From Nonomuraea aridisoli (GTDB lineage Bacteria; Actinomycetota; Actinomycetes; Streptosporangiales; Streptosporangiaceae): DNA of 42,570 nt. This document shows, in pieces, positions 15,772-24,275 of this stretch (the first letter of the stretch is position 1; each line of letters begins with the position of its first letter). The stretch is taken from the NCBI RefSeq assembly GCF_003236395.1, contig NZ_POUD01000052.1:1-42570 (forward strand), given 5' to 3'. The translations under genes were made by a program, and so were the position numbers. The notes beneath the pieces are model-generated. The model saw only the letters and a program-made list of their open reading frames with translations. It ran no database searches and was not told where the DNA came from.

Positions 15772-15855
15772 ATGACCGACGTCATCTTCGTCGCCCTGAC
15801 GATCGTTTCGTTCGCGATCTTCGGGCTGGTCGTCAAAGCGGGGGAGCGGCAGTGA
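15772..15855 (+). CDS. 27-residue membrane peptide at the head of the kdp operon
   Basis: The short frame [20 protein letters not shown] plus VKAGERQ is a single hydrophobic helix with a charged C-terminal end. GAGGAG (15761-15766) sits five bases before the ATG, and its TGA overlaps the GTG of kdpF (GTGA), so it is translationally coupled to the transporter genes. Similar one-helix peptides precede kdpF in other actinomycetes, as far as I recall. It is probably a small accessory subunit in the inner membrane next to KdpFABC; this is inferred from position, and no function is known to me. Confidence 0.7.
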   Translation: MTDVIFVALTIVSFAIFGLVVKAGERQ

Positions 15856-15941
15856 GCGCCGTCAACGCCACCGGTCTGGTCCTGGTCGTCGGCCTGGTGA
15901 TCTTCATGGTCGCGGCCCTGCTGTTCCCGGAGCGCTTCTGA
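15852..15941 (+). CDS. kdpF: KdpF, small subunit of the K+-transporting ATPase
   Basis: A 29-residue single-helix peptide starting with GTG ([20 protein letters not shown], then AALLFPERF). Length, one transmembrane span and the ending L-F-P-E-R-F fit KdpF, the lipid-like stabilising subunit of the KdpFABC complex. It overlaps the preceding peptide's stop, and its own TGA overlaps the ATG of kdpA (TGATG), so translation of the three is coupled. Confidence 0.9.
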   Translation: MSAVNATGLVLVVGLVIFMVAALLFPERF

Positions 15942-17602
15942 TGTCGTCGACCCTGGCAGGGATCCTGTTCATCGCGTCCCTGCTGCTCGCCCTGGCCTTG
16001 TGCTACAAGCCGCTGGGCGACTACATGTACCGCGTCTACACCGGCACCCGGCATCTGGCCGTCGAGCGCGTGATCTACCGTCTGGTGGGGGTCAAGCCCG
16101 ACAGCGAGCAGAGCTGGGGCGTCTACGCCCGCAGCGTGCTGGCGTTCTCGGCGCTGTCCCTGCTGTTCCTCTACGCCCTGCAGCGGCTGCAGTCGCACCT
16201 GTTCCTGTCGCTCGGCATGGCGCCCGTCGAGCCCGCGCTCGCCTGGAACACCGCCGTCAGCTTCGTCACCAACACCAACTGGCAGGCCTACTCGGGCGAG
16301 TCCACGATGGGCCACGTGGTGCAGACCGCGGGTCTGGCCGTGCAGAACTTCGTCTCGGCGGCCGTCGGCGTGGCGGTGGCCATCGCCCTGGTCCGCGGCT
16401 TCGCCCGCAAGAAGAGCGACACCCTCGGCAACTTCTGGGTGGACCTCGTCCGGGGCACGCTCCGCATTCTGCTGCCGATCGCCTTCGTCGCGGCGGTGCT
16501 GCTGGTGGCCGGCGGCGCGATCCAGACCTTCGCCGACCACAGCGCGTGGACCACGCTGACCGGCGGCGAGCAGACGTTCACCCCGGCCGCGGCGGCCTCG
16601 CAGGAGGCCATCAAGGACCTCGGCACCAACGGCGGCGGCATCTTCAACGCCAACTCGGCCCACCCGTTCGAGAACCCCACGTCGTGGACGAACCTGCTGG
16701 AGATCTTCCTGCTGACGGTGATCGCGTCCTGCATGCCGCGCACATTCGGCCGCATGGTGGGCGACAACCGCCAGGGCTACGCGATCGTCAGCGTGATGGC
16801 GATCATCGCGATCATCAGCATGGTCGTCACCAACTGGTCCGAGCTCAGCGCGAACGGCACCGTGCCGCAGGCCATCGGGCAGGCGATGGAGGGCCGCGAG
16901 TCCCGCTTCGGGGTGTCCAACTCCGGCCTGTTCGCCACCGCCACCACCCTGACCAGCACCGGCGCGGTCGACTCCTTCCACGACTCCTACACCGCCGTCG
17001 GCGGCGGCATGCTGATCTTCAACATGCTGCTCGGCGAGGTCGCGCCCGGCGGCGTCGGCTCGGGCCTGTACGGCATGCTCGTGCTCGCCGTGATCACGGT
17101 GTTCGTGGCCGGCCTCATGGTCGGCCGCACCCCCGAATACCTGGGCAAGAAGATCGGCGCACGCGAGATCAAGCTCGCCTCGGCGTACTTCCTCGTCATG
17201 CCCGTCCTGGTGCTGGTGGGCACCGGGCTGGCGATGGCGACCAGCAACGGCCGCACCGCCATGCTCAACAGCGGGCCGCACGGCCTGTCGGAGGTCCTGT
17301 ACGCCTACACCTCTGCCTCGAACAACAACGGCTCCGCCTTCGCTGGCCTCAGCGTGAACACCCCCTTCTTCAACACCACGCTGGGACTGTGCATGCTGTT
17401 CGGCCGGTTCGTGCCCATCGTGCTGGTGCTGGCGCTGGCCGGATCGCTGGCCGGACAGGGACCCGTCCCCGCCTCGGCCGGCACGCTGCCGACCTACCGG
17501 CCGCAGTTCGTCGGCATGCTCGTCGGCGTGACGGTGATCCTGGTCGCTCTCACGTTCCTCCCGGCCCTGGCGCTCGGGCCGCTCGCAGAAGGACTTCTCT
17601 AG
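15941..17602 (+). CDS. kdpA: KdpA, K+-binding and translocating subunit
   Basis: A 553-residue, ten-segment inner-membrane protein of the usual KdpA length. The four selectivity-filter regions are recognisable: [30 protein letters not shown], the [20 protein letters not shown] block and [11 protein letters not shown]. It is the high-affinity K+ channel-like subunit that delivers K+ to KdpB. ATG overlaps the kdpF stop; the stop codon abuts the kdpB ATG with no gap. Nothing in the frame suggests damage. Confidence 0.97.
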   Translation: MSSTLAGILFIASLLLALALCYKPLGDYMYRVYTGTRHLAVERVIYRLVGVKPDSEQSWGVYARSVLAFSALSLLFLYALQRLQSHLFLSLGMAPVEPALAWNTAVSFVTNTNWQAYSGESTMGHVVQTAGLAVQNFVSAAVGVAVAIALVRGFARKKSDTLGNFWVDLVRGTLRILLPIAFVAAVLLVAGGAIQTFADHSAWTTLTGGEQTFTPAAAASQEAIKDLGTNGGGIFNANSAHPFENPTSWTNLLEIFLLTVIASCMPRTFGRMVGDNRQGYAIVSVMAIIAIISMVVTNWSELSANGTVPQAIGQAMEGRESRFGVSNSGLFATATTLTSTGAVDSFHDSYTAVGGGMLIFNMLLGEVAPGGVGSGLYGMLVLAVITVFVAGLMVGRTPEYLGKKIGAREIKLASAYFLVMPVLVLVGTGLAMATSNGRTAMLNSGPHGLSEVLYAYTSASNNNGSAFAGLSVNTPFFNTTLGLCMLFGRFVPIVLVLALAGSLAGQGPVPASAGTLPTYRPQFVGMLVGVTVILVALTFLPALALGPLAEGLL

Positions 17603-19705
17603 ATGTCAACGCAAGTGCTCGAGGCACCCTCCCCCAAGAAGAACGGGCCGGTGAGCGGCGGTCTGCTCGACCCCAAGCAGATGATCCGGTCGCTGCCGGA
17701 CGCGCTGCGCAAGCTGAACCCGGTGACGCTGTGGCGCAACCCGGTGATGTTCATCGTGGAGATCGGCGCGGTCTTCACGACCGTGCTGGCGATCGTGGAC
17801 CCGTCGTTGTTCGCCTGGGCCATCGTGGTGTGGCTGTGGCTGACCGTGATCTTCGCCAACCTGGCCGAGGCCGTCGCCGAGGGGCGCGGCAAGGCGCAGG
17901 CCGCGACGTTGCGGGCGGCCAAGCGCGACACCACCGCGCGCCGGCTGACGCGCCGCGCGCCGGACGAGTGGGAGGTGGTCGGCGCCACCGAGCTGCGTCA
18001 GGACGACGTGGTCGTGGTGGAGGCGGGTGAGGTCATCCCCGGCGACGGCGACGTGATCGAGGGCATCGCCTCGGTGGACGAGTCGGCCATCACCGGCGAG
18101 TCCGCCCCCGTCATCCGCGAGTCCGGCGGTGACCGGTCCGCGGTGACCGGCGGCACGAAGGTGCTGTCGGACCGGATCGTCGTGAAGATCACGCAGAAGC
18201 CCGGCGAGAGCTTCGTCGACCGGATGATCGCTCTCGTGGAGGGCGCGAACCGGCAGAAGACGCCGAACGAGATCGCGCTGAACATCCTGCTGGCCGCGCT
18301 GACGATCATCTTCCTGATCGCGACGGCGACGATGCAGCCGCTGGCGATCTACTCCAAGTCGATCAACCCGGGTGTGCCCGACTCGCTGGCGCTGACGGCG
18401 GACGGCGTGACCGGGATCGTGATGGTGTCGCTGATCGTGTGCCTCATCCCGACGACGATCGGGGCGCTGCTGTCGGCCATCGGCATCGCCGGCATGGACC
18501 GCCTGGTGCAGCGCAACGTGCTGGCCATGTCCGGCCGCGCGGTCGAGGCCGCGGGTGACGTCTCCACGCTGCTGCTGGACAAGACGGGCACGATCACGCT
18601 GGGCAACCGGCAGGCGGCCGAGTTCGTCCCCGTCGACGGCATCACCGAGGCGGAGCTGGCCGAGGCCGCGCAGGTCTCGAGCCTGGCCGACGAGACGCCG
18701 GAGGGGCGTTCGATCGTGGTGTTCGCCAAGGAACGCTACGGGCTGCGCGAGCGGGAGATCCACGGCGCCGAGTGGGTGCCGTTCACGGCGCAGACCCGCA
18801 TGTCGGGGGTGAACCTGGGCGGCCGCGAGGTGCGCAAGGGCGCCGCGACGGCGGTCATGAAATGGGTGCGCGACGCCGGCGGCCACCCCACCGACGAGAT
18901 CGGCCACATCGTGGACGGAGTCTCCGCCTCCGGCGGGACGCCGCTGGTGGTGGCGGAGAAGGGCCGGGTGCTCGGCGTCATCCACCTGAAGGACGTCGTC
19001 AAGCAGGGGATGCGCGAGCGCTTCGACGAGATGCGCCGGATGGGCATCCGCACGGTGATGATCACCGGTGACAACCCGCTGACCGCCAAGGCGATCGCCG
19101 ATGAGGCCGGGGTGGACGACTTCCTGGCCGAGGCCACCCCCGAGGACAAACTCGCGCTGATCAGAAAGGAGCAGGAGGGCGGCCGGCTGGTCGCGATGAC
19201 CGGTGACGGCACCAACGACGCCCCCGCCCTGGCGCAGTCGGACGTCGGCGTGGCGATGAACACCGGCACCTCGGCCGCCAAGGAGGCCGGGAACATGGTG
19301 GACCTCGACTCCAACCCGACCAAGCTCATCGAGATCGTGGAGATCGGCAAGCAGCTGCTGATCACCAGGGGCGCGCTGACGACGTTCTCGATCGCCAACG
19401 ACATCGCGAAGTACTTCGCGATCATCCCGGCGATGTTCGCCGCGGTCTACCCGGGCCTGGACGCGCTCAACATCATGCGCCTGTCGAGCCCCCAGTCGGC
19501 GATCCTGTCGGCGGTGATCTTCAACGCGCTCATCATCGTGGCGCTGATCCCGCTGGCGCTGCGCGGGGTGCGCTACCGGCCCTCCAGCGCCTCCAAGCTG
19601 CTGTCGCGCAACCTGTACGTCTACGGGCTCGGCGGCATCGTGGCCCCGTTCGCCGGCATCAAGATCATCGATATCGTCATTCAGTTCCTTCCGGGGATGT
19701 CATAA
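17603..19705 (+). CDS. kdpB: KdpB, P-type ATPase subunit
   Basis: A 700-residue P-type ATPase. It carries the actuator loop ITGESAPVI (Glu near 166), the phosphorylation motif [11 protein letters not shown] (Asp326), the nucleotide-domain region and the hinge [20 protein letters not shown], plus about seven membrane segments. It hydrolyses ATP to drive K+ uptake through KdpA. The length is normal for the family and every catalytic motif is intact. It is directly abutted by kdpA and kdpC. Confidence 0.97.
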   Translation: MSTQVLEAPSPKKNGPVSGGLLDPKQMIRSLPDALRKLNPVTLWRNPVMFIVEIGAVFTTVLAIVDPSLFAWAIVVWLWLTVIFANLAEAVAEGRGKAQAATLRAAKRDTTARRLTRRAPDEWEVVGATELRQDDVVVVEAGEVIPGDGDVIEGIASVDESAITGESAPVIRESGGDRSAVTGGTKVLSDRIVVKITQKPGESFVDRMIALVEGANRQKTPNEIALNILLAALTIIFLIATATMQPLAIYSKSINPGVPDSLALTADGVTGIVMVSLIVCLIPTTIGALLSAIGIAGMDRLVQRNVLAMSGRAVEAAGDVSTLLLDKTGTITLGNRQAAEFVPVDGITEAELAEAAQVSSLADETPEGRSIVVFAKERYGLREREIHGAEWVPFTAQTRMSGVNLGGREVRKGAATAVMKWVRDAGGHPTDEIGHIVDGVSASGGTPLVVAEKGRVLGVIHLKDVVKQGMRERFDEMRRMGIRTVMITGDNPLTAKAIADEAGVDDFLAEATPEDKLALIRKEQEGGRLVAMTGDGTNDAPALAQSDVGVAMNTGTSAAKEAGNMVDLDSNPTKLIEIVEIGKQLLITRGALTTFSIANDIAKYFAIIPAMFAAVYPGLDALNIMRLSSPQSAILSAVIFNALIIVALIPLALRGVRYRPSSASKLLSRNLYVYGLGGIVAPFAGIKIIDIVIQFLPGMS

Positions 19706-20548
19706 ATGGAACGCATGCCCAGCTGGATCCGCCAGCACGTGGCCGGCCTGCGGGCGGTGCTCGTGCTGACCGTGGTCACCGGCGTCATCTATCCCCTGGT
19801 CGCCACCGGCGTGGCCCAGACGCTCTTCAACGACCGGGCCAACGGCTCGCTCATCGAGAAGAACGGCACGGTCGTGGGCAGCGCGCTCCTCGGCCAGTCG
19901 TTCACCGACGCCGACGGCAACCCGAACAGGACGTACTTCCAGTCCCGCCCGTCGGCCGCCGGAGACGGCTACGACCCCATGTCCACCAGCGCGAGCAACC
20001 TCGGCCCCGAGGACGTCATCGACACCCTCCCGGTGCCGGGCGCCGAGGACGAGGGCCGGCAGTCGCTGCTCACCCAGGTGTGCGCCCGCTCCAAGGCCGT
20101 CGGCGAGCTGGAGGGCGTCAGCGGCGCCCGCCCGTACTGCACGCCGGACGGCGTGGGGGCGGTGCTGAAGGTGTTCCCCGACCGGGCCGTCAGCGTGAAC
20201 CAGGCCTGCCCGGCCACCCCGTTCATCGCCTCCTACCAGGGGCTGAAGGTGGAGTGCGCCCAGCCGGGCGAGGACTACGCGGCGGGCCGGACCGTGCCGG
20301 TCCGCGGGAGCGCGGGAACGCCCGCGGTGCCCGCCGACGCGGTGACCGCCAGCGGCTCCGGCCTGGACCCGCACATCTCCGTCGCCTACGCCGAGCTGCA
20401 GGCTCCGCGCGTGGCCAGGGAACGCGGGATGCCGGTCGAGCAGGTCCGGGCGCTGATCGGTGAGCACACCACCGGCCGCGCGCTCGGCTACATGGGAGAG
20501 CCCGTCGTCAACGTGCTCGAACTCAACCTCGCCCTCGACGAGTCCTGA
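19706..20548 (+). CDS. kdpC: KdpC with an extended extracellular region
   Basis: A 280-residue KdpC, longer than the roughly 190-200 residues usual in proteobacteria. One N-terminal membrane anchor (LRAVLVLTVVTGVIYPLV) is followed by the conserved GSALLGQSF, YFQSRPSA and YDPMSTSASNLGP, and near the end SGSGLDPHIS and the R-V-A-R-E-R-G region. Between these, about residues 100-205, lies an added segment with four cysteines (CARSK, YCTPDG, QACPATP, VECAQPG) that would sit outside the membrane. KdpC stabilises the complex and assists nucleotide binding by KdpB. It starts directly after the kdpB stop and is followed by kdpD at one base distance. Confidence 0.93.
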   Translation: MERMPSWIRQHVAGLRAVLVLTVVTGVIYPLVATGVAQTLFNDRANGSLIEKNGTVVGSALLGQSFTDADGNPNRTYFQSRPSAAGDGYDPMSTSASNLGPEDVIDTLPVPGAEDEGRQSLLTQVCARSKAVGELEGVSGARPYCTPDGVGAVLKVFPDRAVSVNQACPATPFIASYQGLKVECAQPGEDYAAGRTVPVRGSAGTPAVPADAVTASGSGLDPHISVAYAELQAPRVARERGMPVEQVRALIGEHTTGRALGYMGEPVVNVLELNLALDES

Positions 20549-20549
20549 C

Positions 20550-23087
20550 ATGCGGGGGCGGCTGCGGGTCTACCTCGGCGCCGCGCCGGGGGTCGGCAAG
20601 ACGTACGCGATGCTCTGCGAAGGGCGCCGCGCCCTGGAACGCGGGCGGGACGTGGTCGTCGGCTACGTCGAGACCCACGGCCGCCCCCGCACGCAGGCCC
20701 TGCTGGACGGCATGGAGGTGATCCCGCGCAAGACCATCGTCTACCGCGGGGCCGCCTTCACCGAGTTCGACGTGGCGGCCGTCATCGAGCGCGCGCCCAA
20801 GGTCGCGCTCGTCGACGAGCTGCCGCACACGAACGTGCCGGGCTCGAAGAACGCCAAACGCTGGTAGGACATCGACGAGATCCTCGACGCCGGCATCGAC
20901 GTCGTCTCGACCGTGAACGTCCAGCACCTGGAGTCCGTCAACGACGTCGTCCAGCAGATCACCGGCATCCCGCAGCGCGAGACCGTCCCCGACGAGGTGG
21001 TGCGGCGGGCGAGCCAGGTCGAGCTGGTCGACATGTCGCCCGAGGCGCTGCGTCGCCGGATGGCCCACGGCAACGTCTACGCGCCGGAGAAGGTGGACGC
21101 GGCGCTGGCGAACTACTTCCGCGTCGGCAACCTCACCGCGTTACGCGAGCTCGCCCTGCTCTGGGTGGCGGGCAAGGTGGACGAGCAACTCGACCGCTAC
21201 CGCGCCGAGCACGGCATCGCCACCACGTGGGAGGCCCGCGAGCGGGTGGTGGTGGCGCTGACCGGCGGCCCGGAGGGGGACACCCTCGTCCGACGCGCCG
21301 CCCGCATCGCGGCCCGCACCAAGGGCGCCGACCTGCTGGCCGTCCACGTGACCAGCGCCGACGGACTGGCCGGCGCCGACCCGGCGAACCTGGCCCGCCA
21401 GCGCACGCTCGTCGAGAGCCTCGGAGGCACCTACCACCAGGTCGTCGGCGACGACATCCCGCGCGCGCTGCTCGACTTCGCCCGCGGCGTGAACGCCACC
21501 CAGCTCGTCCTGGGGGCCTCCCGGCGCGGCCGGTTCGCGCAGCTCTTCTCGCGGGGCGTCGGCGTCGAGACCACGGCCCGTTCCGGCTCGATCGACGTCC
21601 ACATGATCACCCACGAGGAGGTCAAGAAGGGACGGCGCCGCCCGGCCCGCGCGCGGGCCGCGCTCACCCGCAGACGCCGGGTCGCCGGCTGGCTGCTGGC
21701 GGTGGCCGGGATGCCGCTGCTGACCGCCGGGCTCGTGCCGTTCCGCGAGGTGGTGTCGCTGCCGAGCGAGATCCTCTTCTTCCTCTGCCTGACCGTCGGG
21801 GTGGCGCTCGTCGGCGGCATGTGGCCGGCCATCACCGCCGCCATCGGCGGGTCGATGTTGCTGAACTGGTTCTTCACCCCGCCCATCGGCCGGTTCACGA
21901 TCAACGATCCGGAGAACCTGTTCGCGCTGGTCGTGTTCGTCCTGGTGGCGGCGGCGGTGAGCACGATCGTGGACCTCGCGGCCCGCCGCACCCGGGAGGC
22001 CGCCCGGGCGAGCGCCGACGCCGAGGCGCTGTCCACGCTGGCCGGGCACGTCCTGCGCGGCGAGGCCGCCCTTCCCTCGCTGCTCGCCCGCCTGCGCGAG
22101 ACGTTCGGCCTGGAGTCGGTCACCCTCCTCGAACGGGTCGGCGAACCCGCTCCCGACGACCACGCCGAACCCGCCGCCTGGCGGGCCGTGGCCACGTCCG
22201 GCTCGGCTCCGTGCGCCTGCCCGAAGGCGGCGGACAACGACGTGGTCATCAACGACACGCTGGTGCTCGCCGCCCGCGGTCCGCTGCTGGACGCCAGCGA
22301 CCGGCCGGTGCTGGAGGCGTTCGCGGCCGAGGCCGCGGTCGCGCTGCGGCAGGAACGCCTCCAGGAGGAGGCGGCCCGCGCCGAACCGCTCGCGGAGGCC
22401 GACAAGATGCGCACCGCGCTGCTCGCCGCCGTCAGCCACGACCTGCGCACCCCGCTGGCCGCCGCCAAGGCCGCCGTCGAGAGCCTGCGCAGCCAGGATG
22501 TGCAGTGGTCGCCGGACGACCGCGACGAGCTGCTCGCCACCGCCGACGAGTCGCTGGCCCGGCTCGGCCGGCTGGTGGAGAACCTGCTCGACATGAGCCG
22601 CCTGCAGGCCGGCGTGCTCGGGCTCTCCCTGCGGCCCGTCGCGCTGGAGGAGGTCGTGCCGCGCGCGGTCGACGACCTCGGGCCGCTGCGCGACCGGATC
22701 GAGGGCGACATCTCCGTCGAGCTCCCGGAGATCGCCGCCGACGCCGCGCTGCTCGAACGCGTCCTGGTCAACCTGCTGGCCAACGCCGTCCGCCACAGCC
22801 CGCCCGGCCGGAAGGTCCTGCTCACCGCCAGCTGGCACGGCGAGCACGTCGAGATCCGCGTCGTCGATCGCGGCCCCGGCATCCCGCCCGAGGCCCACGA
22901 CCGTGTCTTCCAGCCGTTCCAGCGCCTCGGCGACCGCGACAACGGCACCGGCATGGGCCTCGGGCTCGCGCTCTCCCGCGGGCTGACCGAGGCCATGGGC
23001 GGCGCGCTCGTCCCGGAGGAGACCCCGGGCGGAGGACTCACCATGACGGTGACCCTGCCGATCGCCTCCAGGGCGGTGACGCGGTGA
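20550..23087 (+). pseudogene. kdpD: kdpD sensor kinase interrupted by an amber codon
   Basis: From ATG 20550 the frame encodes the KdpD N-domain with Walker A (GAAPGVGKTY), then PHTNVPGSKNAKRW, TAG (20865-20867, codon 106), then DIDEILDAGIDVVSTVNVQH in the same frame. Relatives read NAKRWQDI here, so a CAG-to-TAG change is the simplest explanation. Everything downstream is intact: Usp-like domain, DUF4118 membrane block, GAF-like region, H-box VSHDLRTPLAAAK and ATP-binding motifs (LVNLLANAVRHSP, VDRGPGIP, GTGMGLGLALSRGL). Translation could restart at GTG 20913, giving a 724-residue kinase without the Walker region. KdpD normally senses K+ limitation and phosphorylates KdpE. A base-call error is possible. 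Confidence 0.85.
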
Positions 23088-23629
23088 CGAGGATCCTCGT
23101 CGTGGACGACGAGCCGCAGATCGTGCGGACGTTGCGCATCAACCTGGCCGCCCGCCGCTACGAGGTCGCGGTCGCCACGGACGGCGTCTCCGCGCTGCGG
23201 GCGGCGGCCGGCTGGCACCCCGACCTGATCGTGCTCGACCTGGGTCTGCCCGACCTCGACGGCATCGAGGTCATCCACGGGCTGCGCGCCTGGACCGGAC
23301 CCCCATCGTCGTCCTGTCCGCCCGGGAGGCGGAGCTCGCCCGGGTCCGGATCGGCGACCACACGGTGGACGTGGTCGGCAAGACGATCTCGGGAGGGCGG
23401 CGGCTCACGCCCACCGAGTGGCACGTCCTGGAGATCCTCGTGCGCAACCCGGGCAAACTCATCCCGCAACGGCTGCTGCCGGCTGAGGTCTGGGGCAGCG
23501 GGCACGTCAAGGAGACGCACTACCTGCGCCAGTACATGGCCCAGCTGCGCAAGAAAACTGGAACGCGACCCCGCCCACCCGGTGCACCTCATCACCGAGC
23601 CCGGCATGGGCTACCGGTTCCAGCCGTGA
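23084..23629 (+). pseudogene. kdpE: kdpE response regulator, two frameshifts and internal deletion
   Basis: GTG 23084 overlaps the kdpD stop (GTGA). The receiver start is intact (ILVVDDEPQIVRTLRINLAA, with LIVLDLGLPDLDG). Near 23296 a base is missing: the frame changes and continues as TPIVVLSAREAE. About 45-50 residues are then absent, including the region of the receiver's conserved lysine (T-K-P-F in relatives), and the sequence resumes as VRIGDHTVDVVGKT. The winged-helix output follows (LTPTEWHVLEILVRNPGKLI, then ETHYLRQYMAQLRKK). An extra A in the run at 23554-23557 shifts the frame back for HLITEPGMGYRF. The deletion cannot be a base-call artefact, so the protein is very probably non-functional. 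Confidence 0.88.
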
Positions 23630-23934
23630 CCCCGGCGCGGCGGTTCACCTGCGGCTTCCTGGCCGCGGTGGCGAGCTGCGTCGTCGCCGTCCTGCTCGCC
23701 CCGGACCCCGCGCCCGGCTCCAGGGTGGCCGTGGTGACTCTGCTCGTGCTCCTCTACGCGGTCTGCGTCCGGGTCCTGACCACGGCCGTCGGCACGGCCG
23801 TCATCGCATGGGCGCTGGTAATTGCCTTCTTCCTGGGCACCGAACGGCTCGGCCACGCGCCCGTCGTCCTCGCGGTGTTCGTGCTCGTCGCGGCGACCGG
23901 CACCCTGTACGGCAGGCTCGGAATCCGGTCGTGA
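23626..23934 (+). CDS. Small membrane protein downstream of kdpE
   Basis: GTG 23626 overlaps the TGA of the kdpE remnant. The 102-residue product is almost entirely hydrophobic with about four segments (FLAAVASCVVAVLLA, VVTLLVLLYAVCVRVL, VIAWALVIAFFLG, VVLAVFVLVAATGTLYG). It somewhat resembles the membrane block of KdpD (DUF4118), but I would not claim homology. I do not recognise the family. Position suggests co-transcription with kdpDE. Confidence 0.55.
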   Translation: MTPARRFTCGFLAAVASCVVAVLLAPDPAPGSRVAVVTLLVLLYAVCVRVLTTAVGTAVIAWALVIAFFLGTERLGHAPVVLAVFVLVAATGTLYGRLGIRS

Positions 23935-24040
23935 GGTATTCGCGGTGAAAGGCCTTTTCCGGTAAGCGCGGGGATATCGCGTGTTTCCCGCGGATCTCCG
24001 CGCTGTTGACACTCGCGGCCGGCGTGGCCTTGACAGTTTC

Positions 24041-24051
24041 CGAAACTTTCG
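24041..24051. promoter_or_regulatory. GAAA-C-TTTC operator, upstream copy
   Basis: CGAAACTTTCG (24041-24051) is a perfect palindrome around a central C. It is flanked by the related GTTTC-C-GAAAC and AACTTTC-GG-GAAAGTT symmetries, so the stretch 24037-24059 is a dense overlapping inverted-repeat cluster. The same core recurs at 24197. GAAA-N-TTTC elements are, as I recall, found before xylanolytic genes of streptomycetes. Confidence 0.55.
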
Positions 24052-24143
24052 GGAAAGTTAACGCTTCTTTGGGTGCTGACCTGCTGCGGAAAGACCCCGA
24101 CCAGCAAGGGGACTATCCGGAAACGTGCCAGTTTGCGGCACTC

Positions 24144-24172
24144 TTGACAGGCCTCAACATGGCCCATATGTT
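24144..24172 (+). promoter_or_regulatory. Promoter of the GH3-transport operon
   Basis: A consensus -35 TTGACA (24144-24149) and a fair -10 TATGTT (24167-24172) are separated by exactly 17 bases. Transcription would begin near 24179, about 97 bases before the GH3 start. CAACAT (24155-24160) and ATGTTG (24168-24173) form an inverted pair across the spacer and the -10. A second TTGACA at 24030-24035 lies near the upstream operator, but I see no good -10 for it. Confidence 0.6.
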
Positions 24173-24196
24173 GCCGCAATATTAAGCAGATCTTCT

Positions 24197-24207
24197 TGAA
24201 AGTTTCG
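24197..24207. promoter_or_regulatory. GAAA-G-TTTC operator, downstream copy
   Basis: TGAAAGTTTCG (24197-24207) is the reverse complement of the core at 24041 apart from one end base. It lies just downstream of the predicted transcription start, an ideal position for repression, presumably by the LacI-family protein encoded at 33904 (inference). Confidence 0.55.
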
Positions 24208-24275
24208 GCGTCACGCCCCGCGCGACCTCCCATGCTCACCTGCGGCGCGACGCCGGCATAGTGCGAAGGGATGGC

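Noticed and set aside
21227..22898. Long frames on both strands over kdpD
   Set aside because: They are shadows of the kdpD coding sequence; the kinase motifs are all in one plus-strand frame.
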